A stretch of 64,000 bases of DNA from Rhytidiadelphus loreus (GCA_947034895.1 OX344765.1:13521001-13585000); one strand, 5' to 3'; numbered from the stretch's first letter, positions 22,935 to 36,767 are shown. The notes: generated from the letters alone by a model not told the origin. Numbers and translations are program-made.

Positions 22935-25900
22935 TCCTCCGGCCTGTTCTAATGCTCTATCAAAATTGTTTAGCTCCAGTTGCAGCGACTGTGTTTACGT
23001 TCCTTCTTGGCAGTACTCTACTGTCGTCAGAGAATACCCGTGAGATTTTGAACATGGATACTTTGGGGGAGAAGTTACACAGCCCGGAAAGGTTAATCCT
23101 TCCAAGCCTTTACATACCACGGTGATAAGAAACTGTTGGTAGTTTTTCTCTGATTGTCAGTGTTGCTTCAAATTTCCCAGCAGATGGTGTTGAGTCTGAA
23201 TATCATAAATTATGTCTTCCATTCAGGTGCTATAAATACTGAAAAATGGTTTGCACAACAGGCTGAAAGTCAACTTCTACCTCAGCACTTTTCTCCATTG
23301 GTCATCTGTGGACCAATTCACAACATATGCTTAAAAAATCTTAAAATTTTATAATATAGTGTTAATCCCTAATGAACACTTAAAACTCTGCCATTTCTAT
23401 CACAAAGTGCAAGAAATTGTGAAAATTGAATTTTTTGTGTATCTAACTATAGGATCTTGTGTTAGACTAGTGGAAGAATGTGTGGAAGAAATTTCAAAAC
23501 TTTGGCCACATGGATTGTAAGATATTTGCATTTATAGTGAAGAAAACAATTTTTTGGCACCTTGTTTGACTATTCTAGATAATTTGACTTTGAACTCTCT
23601 TTGTGCATTATGGAGTAAGGTTGAATTAAAAAAAAATTATCATGAAGAATTGAGTTGAGAGTTTGGGAAAAAAATTAAAATTAAAATCACTTCATTTTTA
23701 TTCCTAAAAAAATTGTTTAAGTAGAAGTAGGGATGAGATAGAAGGAAATACTAAATTGTTAATATCTTTAAGATGGAATTGAAACACACGAATTCCATCT
23801 TATTGATTGTCCTAGCTAGCAAACTAACCCCTTTGAAACTTCTTCTTTTGAAAAATTGTGAAAATTTAGTTCCAAAACAAATACAATACGTTATTATCTC
23901 AAGAAGATGCAATGATTTCCCAAAAAATAAGATACTCCATAATATTCACATCATTAATCCAAATGGAATGACTCAAAGCTTTTCATGTAGGCAAAGATGT
24001 AATCTATAAGAAGAAAATATCTTATAATTTAATTTCAAGTTTTTGTGGATTTCTTTTATTGTCTGAGGAGGTGTAAATTGTGTTTAGGATGGCATAACTT
24101 TTGTTCCTAGGCCCTGATTGAAATAAAAATTATATTCACAAAAAGCTAATGTGTTTTTATAATTTTTTTTTAAATATAAAAAAATCACAATGAAAATTGA
24201 GACCATAGGAGCCTACATGAAATCCAATTTATTCCCCATGAAAACTTTGGTCCTTCAAGGGTTCATCAAATTTAATATGTATCATTCCGTATCTAGAAAA
24301 GTGATTATAGAATAAAATGTACACTTAAGGGATTCTTTCAAAGTTGTCATGTGTAGGAAAAAATTAAATAGAAGAAGCTTCATTTTTTCAATTTTGTTCA
24401 ACAGGAAATAAATCCATCTTGAATGCCAAAATCTAATTTCAAGATGCAAAAGGTTATAATTGATTATTTCTAAGTTCTTGAACTAAAGATAGTAAGATCA
24501 ACATTGAAAAATAAGTAAGAGTAACTCAAAAAAATTTGTATCATTCTCTAAATAATTTATGAAGAATATCTTTCTTATTTCTATTGGTACATTACATGTT
24601 TTTTCTTGAAGCTTTCTCAATGAATAGTAATTGAATGAAGTGCACATTTGAAAACATTTTTAGGCCATTCATCATCACCTCATGGATATTTGAACATTTA
24701 GCAATTAAAATATACCGCATAGATAGTCCATTTTGGGAAATAAATCCTTTGTATGAAATTGAAAGAATAATTAATTTGATTGCATAAGTTAATTCAATTA
24801 GTATCTATTAGTAATAATACAAATTTTCATTAATTTAGAAATTATGGTAAATTTGCAAGGTACACTAATATGGTAGTTTACAATTTTTTAGATAAAATCA
24901 ATATAATATGGTCTAAATTCTTTTCATTCTATTTCAAATAAGTAGTGTGAATTTTTTCCACTTTCTATTTGTTTTCATTGAATTTTCATCTAAAAATTGA
25001 CACTACTTAATATATCACATTCATCGATAAGTCATATAATTAATTGAATTAACTTGTGTAGTCAAAACTTAATCTTTTTGTGATTAGGACCCAAAAAGAT
25101 AGTGGGAACCATTCTTGACAGATTATTCGGAAAAGACTTGTCTAGCTCTTTTGGTCTAGTTGATTTCTAACTTCCAATGTTTGAAAATAAAAGAGTTGAA
25201 AGCATACTACACATTTCTAAATTTGCATGAAGGTTGATTGTATTTTTAAAGATGTAGATATACCATTAAGAAATTAGCACCAAAAGTACTAAATAAATGA
25301 AAGTCATTGTTTCTTTAGTGTTGATACCTATTAGGATAACAACAATTGGTAATAATTTCTACCACAACACAACAATTGAAATAATGTGATGGTAACAAAA
25401 TACTATATTATGTGGCATTCTCTCTATATAATGAAGAATGTAGTTGTTAGTAAAAGAAAATGACATACTTAGGAAGTGAAAAGATTAATCTGCCTTTGAA
25501 GTTCAAACTCCAAATATCAAAATTGTAGTGGACTTTTTTTTTTTTTTTTTTTTTTTTTTGTCAAATCTCACTTTCACCTTGAAAATGAATCTTTTGCGGT
25601 TCAAGTCAAGTCCAAGAAAAAAAATTACTATTGACATTTATACATAGTCACAAGAGTTTAATATTCTTTTAAAAGTCATTTTGTCAGACCCCTAAATGCA
25701 CTTTATCAGGCTTACCAAGGTACCTTTGCTTGTCACTTGACTGCAAATTGGTTCTCATATCTAGGCTAAAGCTCAGGTTTGCTAAAACAAGGAGGTGATC
25801 TGGTCCTGAAATGTACATCCTGAGTACATGTGACAGCTTCTGTTTCACGAGAGCCTCAGGATTCAAACCTTTTCGGTACGTTGTTTCACCGCCTTTTCAG

Positions 25901-26129
25901 AATTCACATTGAAATTTGAATTTCGGGAATTGCTCTTGACAAGCTCTCTGTTCCTTGAAGTGGGTTCTTGGATTTGGGTATTTGAGAAATCTGCCAGTCA
26001 ATGAATTGTCGACATTAGGGTTTGAGGTTTTGTAGTTTCGATCTGAAAGCTTGCGAATTCTACAAATTTGTTATTTCAATTGGTCAAATTGGATAGCTTT
26101 TGAGGTGGATTGCGTAGCGAGAAGTGGCC
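22935..26129. other. Gene-free stretch between b5-like and ankyrin/BTB genes
   Basis: It starts with the b5-like 3' region. It then becomes strongly AT-rich with no coding signal, and has a 26-T homopolymer at 25534-25559. From about 25880 the base composition shifts toward the leader of the ankyrin/BTB gene. A 60-codon minus-strand frame at 25684-25866 is GC-richer than its surroundings but has no recognised domain. Confidence 0.55.
25534..25559. repeat. 26-T homopolymer
   Basis: An uninterrupted T tract in an AT-rich spacer. Read on the other strand it is poly(A), which could mark the tail of an old reverse-transcribed insertion. No body of such an element is recognisable next to it. Confidence 0.8.
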
Positions 26130-29100
26130 ATGGCGATGGGTCCGTTGGTGGAGGAGGATCTTGACATTGGCCTCTATGGGGACGAACCTGAAGAGCCCTT
26201 GCTTCCAAAGAAAAAGGTACAATTCATGGTTTTAGTTTTTTAATTTTGACTTTTCGAAGTGAATTCGCTTATTCGAAGGCATGCTTGGAATAGAATGGAC
26301 GAAATGATGTATCACGTGAGTAGGATATATGAGCTATTGTTTTGAATGAGTGAATTAGGTCACAATGTAGGGTTTAAGCGTCAAATTTAAGTCATATCTT
26401 TCATTTATAAATTTACAGAAAAACACACGAAGACTGAGTATAGATTGCACTTCTAGCTCGTGCAATTACCATTGTTTGTTTCATTTTTCTTTGAAGTGGG
26501 TTTTCATAAATTTGATAGCGTGGAATTGGAATCGGAATGATGTGTCACGTTATTCTCTTCTTTCCGGCACCTGTCATTTGCAATATGTCGTCTTTTACGC
26601 TTGTGGAATTGCTTGCCCATGAGACTTTCATCAAGCTTCTGATGCGTCGTGATTTTAATATGTGACAGTATTGCATTCGGGGATGAAATTTGGTGAAATT
26701 TCAATCTCAATGAATCAGAGCAATTGTTGTGAATCAGAGAATTAGGTCACAGTGTAGGGTTTCTGCATCAAATTTCAGCTCGTGTCTATGATTCATAAAT
26801 TTACAGAGGAAACTTGAAGACTGAGTATCGATTGGACTTCTGGCTTGCTTAGTATATCACATTCTTAGGGAAAGATGCTGCTATCTTGGGACTTTATTGA
26901 AGCCCTTGACTGATTTTTGTGAGTTATATGGTATATTAGAATGGGATTTACATGGTTTCAATGTGCAGTTGTCAACCTGTACTCTGCGTCCCGGACGAGA
27001 CTGTATTTTCGCTTTATTTGAATGGCTGATGTTATTCTATTTCCAGTTTGGGTACATCTGTATGTAGCAGTACAGAACTTTTCCATGAGTCATATTCCTC
27101 ATGGAATTCATTGTGGACAAATCCATGCCTTCCGTCGAAGGTTCTTCCTATATGCAGATCCCACTAGGATGTTGCAAGATTGATTTTATTATTTATCCTT
27201 TGCAAAGGGCCATCTTATCATGTTATAATTTAATTGATGGCTTTATCATTCAACAATAATGCAGGTTCCTATGGGAGATATATACGAGGCATCTAGGGCG
27301 GGCGACATTGATCGTTTGAAGCTCCTGCTGGACGAAGGAATTAATGTAAATGCTCGTGACAACTGGGACTCGGTAGCACTGTATTACGCGTGCTTGGCAG
27401 GGCATCTCGATGCAGCTCGTATATTGTTGGAGAAAGGGGCCATTTGCAGTGAAAACACGTTTGATGGCGATAGGTGTCACTATGCATCTTTGAATCTGTC
27501 CGTACGCAGGCTTTTAAAGGCATTCGAGGCTCGGCCTCCCCCTCTTGATCCCCTGCCCCGGTCTTTCCGCGAGCTTTTCGTCTGCTTTGGTGCCAATTTC
27601 AGGTGCCCACAGCTTTAGGTGTCAAAAGTTTGAGTTTAGGGTCTTGGTAGTTTTTGTATATGTGGATATTATGGACTCTGTATCAAAGGGAGGCCTTAGC
27701 ATGATTCATAGGGTCTCCCAATGATAATAATGATCATACTAAGGCCTCTCTTTCATACATATGAAGGCTTCCGTATAATTTTTGAGACCATAGGGAGACC
27801 ATTCCACAAAGTGATGATGTTGTTTAAAAGTTCCTGAAATAATTTGATTTTACTGAAAGCATTTTTATGTTGTTATTTTATTAGCATGGATTCTTTGAAA
27901 TCTTACTCAGCGTTTGACGTTTGGACAGGTACCTTGAGGGCTATCCTACAGATTATACCGATCATGACAGAGAGATGGGGGATAGTCTTGGGCCTGATAT
28001 TTTGTTTTACGTTGGGGGAAGGCCATTGGGAGCTCACCGTGCTTTACTTGCAGCCAGGAGTCCATTCTTTAAGAAAAAGTTTGCAGCTGAGTGGGAGCAT
28101 CGGAAAGAAGTTCGTTTAGCAAATCCGAAGCTTACCTATGCTGCACTTTTCAGCTTGGTTCATTATTTCTACACAGATAGGTTGGATGTTGCAGTTGAGG
28201 ACATGGAGGATCTAGTGCGAATCTGCAAATATTGCAGGTGCGTGGGTTTACAGAATGTTTTGGAGAAGGAGATGGTGCATCAGAAATACGCTGATTACAA
28301 GTCTATCAAAAGAGTGGATGATTCTCAAAAAAGATTCATTTTCCAAGGATCGTCTTTGCCTGAATGTGAGCGTCTGCCTGCAGCACTTCGCGGTCTCCTT
28401 ACTTTGGCACTTACGAACTCGGGCCAAATAAAAAATGCTAATGGTAGTGACGACCAGGATAAAGTAAAGCCATCCTTAGAGAAAACGAAGCCATCTGACA
28501 GTGAGGTAAGATGCTTTTCTTGTTTGAAGATATGCTTTGTTATTCAAGATTGCTATGCACCAGAAAGATTTTTTTCCTTCTTCAATAGTAATAGCCTTTC
28601 TATTGGTGTATGCAGTATTATCCTGGTGGAAATTAAGGAAGGGAACTCATTTTCTTGAAAAGTCATTCATTTACAATGCAAGTCATCCGAACTTGTGACT
28701 TGTAAGAAATGATATACATCTAGGTTCTATCACAGTCAAAGTTGCTTCCTTTATATACCTCCTAGATGCAATACTCATGGTTCAAGGGTAGTCTCGGTTT
28801 GTGATTGTGACCCTACTACTTCAAACTTCAACACTTTATAACTTGTTCACATGGTACCCAAATAATTTATACTATAGTGTGTTGAATCCTCCTAAATTTT
28901 TTTTCATTCTTATAGTAGAAACCACTCAGTAAAAAAACTGAAAGCCAGTGGAATGGGTCCCTATGCTAACTTTGCGGAATGTTTCATGCAGTTGGAACTT
29001 TTTTCTAGTTTTTTTTATCATAGATGTCTGCTGATCTTTATGAAGTGTTTGGTTGAGTAGTGATTGTAAGGGTCTACTTGTGTTGGTTCGTTTGTTTGTA

Positions 29101-30940
29101 GGGACTGACGCCTGGCCCCTTCAACAGGGAGGTGATGTGGAGAGGTTGGAAGGGACATTTAAGGGATGTTCCATCAGTAATCAGGATGTGCATTTTGAAG
29201 AAGATCATGCGGACGTGTGCTTCATGGTGGCAAACGAGAAGTTCAGGTGTCATCGTTTTGTATTGGGTGCTCGGTCTGAATACTTCAAGGCACGATTCTC
29301 GAGGACAATGGAATTTAGTGAAGGCGTAGTAGCGAGTAGGGAAATGGATTCCGGGGCAGACTCTCTGCCTGTTTTGCAAGAATACGATTTGAGCGCCACA
29401 GCCTTTGAGAAAGTCTTGGAGTACATGTAAGCTACGTGGTCCTGGCTAAATGTCATTCCTGTTTCTTATCTTCCAATTTTCTTGAAAATGCAGTATATCC
29501 ACTTATATTTAAGACATTTGCTTCGTTATTTGCACATAAACTTTCTTTTTGCGATGTCTTATGTGAGGATTTTATTTTTATTTTTGCATTGCAGCTACAC
29601 AGATTCAGTCAAAAGGGTGGATCTTGATCAGGTACTTTTGGAATACTGACAGAAGAGTGAGTATGCTAGGGGATTTTAGACGTCATTGCTTTGTCTGGTG
29701 ATAGAGTTGCTTCACAATAGAACCCGCCCATTAGATTGGCTCAATTTTTAATAGTCAGTATTAGGCATAATAGTCATGATGTTGAATTAATGTTAATTAA
29801 ATGCAAAATGATGTAAACTTGGTGCTAGTTTGATGTTAGTGATCATTTCTTTAACTTGATATTATACTAGCAACTATTTAATTAACGTCAAGTCGTCATT
29901 AACCTGACAGTAGTTTAATATTATCTTAATATTAATATGATGTAATGTTCTATGAAATGAATATCAGTTTGTCTTAGCTTTGTGAATCTAATAGGGGATC
30001 TTTTTGGATTAGCCATGCATTTTTGCACATGAGTTTTGTTGGTATAGTGTGTGTCAATAGCTATCTTTGTTGTTCAATTGATTGTGGTTGCTGTGCTTGT
30101 GAATGATGATATGTATGTGTTTGGATTGTGATTATAGGCTGAAGAGGTGTTCGATGCTGCCTCAAGATACCTTCTGTTTCCTCTAAAGCGTGCCGTTACT
30201 GATGCTTTGTTGCCGCAACTGGAAACGGCCACCCCAGCTGATTTGTGTGGTTGGCTCCTTTTGGCTGATAAGTAAGTGACCAAGTCCAGTTGTATCACCT
30301 CACCATTTGTGCAAAGAAAATTGGATCAATTATTGAATTAACCCTGAAGCGTTAAACCAAAATATAGAAAGTTCACTTTGGAAGCTAATAGTCAATTATA
30401 CTTTCTAAGCATATTTTTATCTTTCCAAAATGTACGCATGATTTCTTCTCTAGTGGCACATTTTGTTAACTACCTTGGAGCTTCATAAAAAGGTTTTTTT
30501 CCAACTTTCTAAAGGTGTGGAAGTGGCCGTTTTGGGCCAATTCGGCACTTGCAAAAGAGAGGTAGACGTGAAATTAGACCTGATCCGTTTTCCCATCTAA
30601 TGGCAGATATGGAGTGTGGAAGCTTCGGGAGTATTGTTTGGACGCCATGGCCGTGAACTTTGAGATTTTTGCTGGCACTCCCGAGTTCAGGCGAATGCTC
30701 TGGTGTCTTCCACCGCCTTCCGGAGACTTGGCTGAGAGGACAACTGCTCCGAAGGCTCCTGGAGAAGAGGGTGGGCAAGCGGAAGAGAATGTGCTCGATG
30801 ACTTACGTGAAAAGTGGCTAAACGAAGAAGGCTCTGAATTAAACAAACGTGATGAGAGTGCGCTTGCATTTGATAAGAGATTGGAGCAGCTTGTTGCCCT
30901 TGCCGAGAAGGAAGACTTGCAGAATGAAGAATCTGTGTAG
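26130..30940 (+). CDS. Ankyrin repeat plus two BTB/POZ domains protein
   Basis: This predicted 601-aa protein has exons 26130-26216, 27265-27602, 27929-28505, 29128-29426, 29595-29631, 30138-30271 and 30607-30940, all GT-AG with matching phases. About two ankyrin repeats lie at residues 33-112 ([36 protein letters not shown]). BTB 1 lies at about 160-250 ([21 protein letters not shown]) and BTB 2 at about 350-470 ([36 protein letters not shown]). The order matches a conserved single-copy plant family typified by Arabidopsis At2g04740. BTB proteins often recruit substrates to CUL3 ubiquitin ligases or act in transcription complexes; which applies here is not known. For exon 4 the acceptor CTTCAACAG at 29127 keeps frame, whereas the TAG at 29101 would not. 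The C-terminal region is acidic. Confidence 0.9.
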
Positions 30941-32178
30941 TACTGGCTTCTCTCAATAAGAAGGAAGATGCGACTGAAGATTGAAGAGAGGTGTTTTTAA
31001 TGTAAAAACATGCCAAGAGTTCAATGGCACAATTGGTTCATCAAAATTCCCTTTCAATCAAAAGACTCCATGTTCTTTGGATTTTAAAGAACATTAGGAA
31101 AAAATTTAGGCCAACAATGGATCACGAGTTTTTTTGGCAATAGTGCAATAACAGTGAAAAAGTCATATATATATATATATTGATATAATGAATGATGAAG
31201 ATTCTCTTACTTTTGCATTCTAAAAGACTTGCAATTGATTGAATGTTAAAAAAAAGTGAGTTACATGGGTAGAACGAACAAGTGATCTACTCACCAAAAT
31301 AGTAATGCAATGTTTTGAAGAGATGAAATTTTGCCATATGATTGGGAATGTTCTAAATAAGAAGAAACTAAAGTAAATAAGTCAAAAAGGCTAAATCGAA
31401 AGCTTATTTTGGTTTTTTAGCTTCATTGATCACTCTAACTATATTCCTTTCTTTGTTGGCTCTTGGCTGCAAAGACTTTGCATTGGCAAAAAAGACTCAT
31501 GAGAAAGTTTGAACAATACGTTTGTCAAAAACCAAGCCAATTAATGGTACAAGTCTCTTGTAGACTACACCAATTTGTTTGAATAACAAGGGGGAGAGAT
31601 TAGAGTCACCTACAAAATTAGTGTCACTAAAAAAATTATTTTTGTGAAAATTAAAACAATACAACAATATTTTTAGCGAGGATGAATTACCCCCCTCATT
31701 CTCCAAACTGAGGATAAGTGTAAAACATTGCCCCCTATTATTTGCCGTGTTAATTTTATATTTCTACACCCCCTCCTACCTAATTTGAGACCCTTGATTT
31801 CAAATATGAATTTCAAATTTCAAATTTTTTTTCATAGATGGCAAATAAAAGTCCTAGTGTTTTTTCAAAGATAAGCTATAGGGGAATGAAGGGTCAATTT
31901 TCCATGGCCCAATCTTTTGGTCTACACTAATATATTTATTTAACAAATAATGTTGAATTTTGTAAATTAGTGTTATACTCATTACTAGGACACCTCACTT
32001 TTTTGTGACACTGTCAATTTTCCAACAAAAATAGTAAGAAATAGGCTATTATGTATAGGGCAATCTTTGAGGTAGAGGGAATTCTTACAAAAAAACAAGA
32101 CAACAAGAAGGCCAGACAAAATCCAATAATGAATGCTTTCTTTTTGTTAGAATTCTTGACAATGAGGAGATTGCCTCA
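30941..32178. other. 3' flank of ankyrin/BTB gene, no gene
   Basis: AT-rich sequence with an (AT)8 microsatellite at about 31165-31180. No coding region is supported. Confidence 0.5.
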
Positions 32179-33088
32179 TTATCCCCTAAAGGACCATTGT
32201 CCCTTTGGGGGACAAATGGGATTTCAGGCAGGTACCTATGGGTTGAATTTTTGTCCTAATTTTTTGAAACTTTTTTGGGAAGATAAAAAAACTGATTAGA
32301 TTCATATATGTATATATATATACCCAAGAAGAAAAGTTATGCCAAACAAGGGAGAGGGGGCGGAAAAAAATATTCAAAATTTGAATTTTGAATTTTTAGA
32401 TTTTTTTTCCTCATAGATTATATTTTTGTCTACATGGAAAACTTTGATTCATTCCATTTGGATTTGTTATGAGAAAGTTATGGACAATCTTGTTTTTTGG
32501 GCAATAGAGCATCTTCTTGAAAAAATAATTGGTAGGATTCATTTCTCAATGCAATATTTACAATTTTTCCAAAAGAAAAGTTCCACATGGTTTATTTTAC
32601 CTTCTAGAACAATCTCACCATTGAGATTAGTACGTTTTAATTCCATTTTAGAGATTTAAATCATTTAAATTTTCCTTCTATTTCATGCCTACTTCTAATT
32701 AATAATTTTTTAAAGAGTAAACATTAAGTTTTTTTGAATTTTTTTTCCTAGACTCTCAACTCAATTCTTCACCATAAAGATTTGAAGCTCAAAACTATGT
32801 AGTGCAAAATTTTAATTTAAGAAGGCCTGTTCAAAGTCAAATAATCTAGTCCCGCAATGTGCTAAAAAACTTTTTTTTCCACTTTAAATGCAAATATCTT
32901 GCAATCTGTCCAGTCAAAAAATTTGAAAAATTTTCCACACATTCTCGTACTAGTTAGGTGTAAGATTCTATGATTAGATGTGCAAGAAAAAAACCCAAAA
33001 ATTTTCAATTTCTTTTATTCTTTGCTATAAAAATGGCAGTTTTGAGTGTGTTTTTGCAAAAAAAGACCTAGATCCTTTAGGGGGTTAA
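32179..33088 (+). repeat. TTAACCCC element B, 910 bp
   Basis: The left end TTATCCCCTAAAGGACC has one changed base in the TTAA. The right end is GATCCTTTAGGGGGTTAA. Interior blocks align with element C at 34112-35022, for example GGGTTGAATTTTTGTCCTAA against its GGGCTGAAATTTTACCCTAA, and ATATCTTGCAATCTG. Same orientation as C. Non-coding. Confidence 0.75.
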
Positions 33089-33702
33089 AGGCACACAATT
33101 AGAGATTGCCTAACATGAATTCCCATCCAAAAATGGATGAAATACTTGACCAATGAAGGACATTTCCACCTTTTGAGCAGGACATTTTGTTTTGTGGCAG
33201 GGGTTTAACCCTTAAGTGCTCCGACATCCATATTCTGGAGGATGAACAGAGAGCAGTTAAAAGCGTTGTTTTGTCCAAGTAACTTTTCATTCATCCAATG
33301 TAACACTTGAATCTTGAAAAGACAACCTTCCGTAATGATCAATTTCATGAAATTGCAGTAAATGATATTTTTGTAGAAAGATATAAGCAAAAATGTGCCA
33401 AAATTAGAAAAAGGATCAAGGCGTTACGGGGTGAAAGCAAGCAGCACGATACAGTACCATGTCCATGGCAGCACAGTCAACCGGTGGGTCATGTTTGACC
33501 AGATTCTCACACAAGAGAAAAAGAAAGTATCAGTCCACTGCTGAATGTTATGCCAACACTGGAATTTTTTAATTTGCAACACATAATAAAATTTGAAAAT
33601 TCTGAATTCATATTTGCAATCAGAGGCCCCAAATTACTGAAGAGGAGTGAAGAATACCAAAAAACGTAGGACAAAATAGGGGGCAATTTTTTACATTTAC
33701 CC

Positions 33703-34115
33703 TTAAGGTAGTATGCTCTAAAAGCAACCATTTAAGGGCTGGTCCGCCTTTTTCACAAGCTTCCGTTGACAAAATTGTTTTTAGATTTTTTTTCAAAGAA
33801 AGAAAAATAGATGTGGAACCTAACACAAGTGGTTTTGTATTTTTCCAAGAATTTTTGAATTACTTATAAATTTTGAAAGACTTAGGGCATAGGCACCTAT
33901 TTGTGACCATAGGTCTCCCAAAATTCGTCCACTTGCAACTTGTAAAGAGATGTGTGAAAATCAAAGACAATGATTGGCTCTTGCAATAGAAAAATAAAAT
34001 TTCCTCCATTCATTCAATTGCTAAAGTGGTTTAAGGATCACTCCGTTTCCATTCTCCATCTAAAAATAGGATCCATTTGAAGAAGATGGGCGCTTTTAGA
34101 GCATACTAGCTTAAC
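33703..34115 (+). repeat. GGTAGTATGC element with TTAA at both ends
   Basis: It starts TTAAGGTAGTATGCTCTAAA and ends TTTAGAGCATACTAGCTTAA, with about 400 bp between and no coding content. The interior aligns in reverse with 35113-35579 (shared CAATGATTGGCTCTTGCAAT and GGCATAGGCACCTA). The right TTAA (34112-34115) is also the left TTAA of element C. Confidence 0.8.
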
Positions 34116-35022
34116 CCCTAAAGTCCCATTGTCCCCTTGAGGGATAATTTGGAATTTGGATAGGTTCTTATGGGCTGAAATTTTACCCTAATTTTTTGAA
34201 ACTTTTTTTGAAGATAGAAAATCTGATAAGTTTTGTGGGAATATAATTTTTATTTCAATCGGTGCCCGGAAGCAAAAGTTATACCACAAAAAACCTAGAA
34301 CTGAACTCGGCGGGCAGCACAAAAAATATTGCAAAAATTCAAAATAAATTCAAAAATAAATAAATTCTCAAAGATTATGTTTATGTCTACATTTGAAGCT
34401 TTGATTCATTCCATTTTGATCAGTGATGTGAAAGTTACAAACAATCTTATTTTTTGGGCAATCTAAGCATCTTTTTGAAAAAATAACTTACAGGATTCAT
34501 TTTGAGAATGCAATTTTCAAATATTTTCAAATATTTTTTTTGAAAAGGTTAAATATGCGTGCTAGAACAATTTCACCGTTGGGATAATTGTATTTCGATC
34601 CCATCTAAGAGATATTAACAATTTAGTTTTTCTTTCAATCTTGAACCTACTTCTACTTGACAATTTTTTGAAGTATGAAAATCAAGTTTTTATTTTTTGA
34701 AATGTTTTTCTTCAACACAATAAATTTTAAATTCAAATTCCATAGTGCACATTTTTTCCACAAATAGCAATCAAAGTCATCTAAAATTGCAGTCTAATGT
34801 TCAAAAAAACTTATTTTTTCAATTTTGAATGCTCATATTTCTCAATCTGTACGGTCAAACTTCATGAAATTCTTACCACAAAATCTCAAACAAGTAAAGT
34901 TCAAGATCCTATGGTTTAGTTCCAAAAAATGTTTTTGTTTTGTTTTTTTGGACAAACACAGTAGAAATGGCAGTTTTGAGTGGTTTTTGACAGAAAAATG
35001 GCCTTGGGACTTTAGGGGTTAA
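34112..35022 (+). repeat. TTAACCCC element C, 911 bp
   Basis: This is the best-preserved termini of the family: TTAACCCCTAAAGTCCCA at the left and TGGGACTTTAGGGGTTAA-type sequence at the right (actual CTTGGGACTTTAGGGGTTAA), about 16 bp of perfect inverted repeat. The interior aligns with B, A, D and F. There is no transposase frame, so it would need a source elsewhere in the genome. Confidence 0.85.
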
Positions 35023-35112
35023 ACAAAGCAACGACGGGTCAATCCTCCCTCGCCGTCGGAAGTTATGGGTATAAAATTTTTATCCAACTTATCAATAGTG
35101 AAAACAAGGTTC

Positions 35113-35579
35113 TAAGGTAGTGTGCTCTAAAAGTGCCCATCTTCTTCAAAACGCCCCTATTTTTAGGTGGAGAATGGATTATGGGGTGATCCTTAAATAA
35201 ACCACTTTAGCAACTGAATGAATGGAGGAAAATTTATTTTTCTATTGCAAGAGCCAATCATTGTCTTTGATTTCTGCACAGCTCTTTACAAGTTGCAAGT
35301 GGACGAATTTTGGGATACCTATGGTCACAAATAGGTGCCTATGCCCTGAATCTTTGAAAATTTATAAATATTTCAAAAATGCTTGGAAAAATGATCTGTA
35401 TTAGGTTCAAAACCACTTGTGTTAGGTTCCACATCTATTTTTCTTTCTCTGAAAAATGATCTGAAAACATTTCTGTCCACGTAAGCCTATGAAAAAGGCG
35501 GACCAGCTTTTAAATGGTCACTTCTTCTTCTTTTTTTAACAAATGGGAAAATGGTCGCTTTTAGAGCATACTACCTTAG
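35113..35579 (-). repeat. Inverted second copy of the GGTAGTATGC element
   Basis: The borders are CTAAGGTAGTGTGCTCTAAA and TTTAGAGCATACTACCTTAG. It lies in the opposite orientation to 33703-34115, so the pair forms an interrupted palindrome around element C. It is about 50 bp longer, mainly from an insertion near the right end. Confidence 0.8.
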
Positions 35580-36290
35580 TGAAAAGTTAATTGATAGTGA
35601 GCCCAAGAAGGAACGGACTGACGCTGCAAATTAATGATTGTGCATGACGCAAGAGTCAGGTCGTGCAGGAGTCATGGCATGTGAGTCTTCAATTACCCCC
35701 CAACTTTGAAGATTCCGACATCCCTGAAGTGGATGTGCCTAGTTCAAACTTGGTTGTAATTTTCAAAGTGTCCATTTTTAATTTAAATTCAAACTTAGAA
35801 AATGAAGCCTCATAAGTTATATTTCAATACAATTTCTCAAATTCAAAAAAAATTCAAAATTGCAATGAATTATTGCAATTTGAAGCTCTATGTGTTAAAA
35901 TTCAAATACTATAAAATTGTATGTATTTCATTCTTATTTTCCTCTTTAAAATAAATTTATGAGTTTAAACTATAAACAAAGTATTGCTTGTCACTAGAGT
36001 CTAAAGTCTATGTAACAAACTATTGAATCTCATATTCTTTAGAGATACTTTCATCCTTTTTTTCTCTTTCTTCTTGGTGAAAATGGAGTGAGTTCTGAAA
36101 CCAAGTAAAATTTTGGCAATACTCTGCCAAGAAAAATATCACTTGGGAATATGAACCACCCTGCATTTGTCTCACTTTTTCCGGTAGGGTCAAAGAAATG
36201 TTGTAAACCACATGTGACATCAACGGTAAATGCTATTCTAAGTGTAGCACACTAAACTTGACCTTGCCGGCATTCACAAAAGTAGAAGTT

Positions 36291-36767
36291 TAAGGTAAAT
36301 CAACTCATTGTGGTCAATCAACCCATAGTGGTCACCTACCAAATGACTCCATTATTTTTTTTTTTCAGTTTTTCCAAATTTTGGCTTCAATGCATGTCTT
36401 ACGTGACAATAATGAAGTAGTTAGTGACCGCATTAGGAACTTCCAATTTTTCAGTGAGAATTCATTGTGTGAATTGACTTTTTAGGCCTTCTATATTAGA
36501 AAAGACTTTAACTACTTTAGGTGAACAATATGAGCACGATGGATTCAGATTTTGTTCGTTTTAAGGTAGTCTACAAAGTCTTTTGGGCCATGATGCATTG
36601 AACACTCCAAAAATTCATAGCAAATTCATACTTTGTCAAAAAAACATAATTTCAATTGTTCTCAATTGTTCTCCCACTTGTACTTATGGGGGAAAAAAAT
36701 TAAAAAATTTCAAAAACCACATGTGGTCAAACTCCTAATCCTGACCACAATGGTCTGTTTACCTCAG
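36291..36767. repeat. MITE with TAAGGTAAAT/CATTGTGGTC ends
   Basis: The left end TAAGGTAAATCAACTCATTG is mirrored by the right end CAATGGTCTGTTTACCTCAG; both continue into GTGGTCA. An inner segment around 36425-36505 (TTAGGAACTTCCAA, GAATTCATTGTGTGAATTGA) recurs near 48995-49065, so the element or part of it is dispersed. Confidence 0.6.

Noticed and set aside
33205..33720. Another TTAACCC element starting at 33205
   Set aside because: The left end (TTAACCCTTAAGTGC) fits, but no matching GGGTTAA right end was found before the next element.
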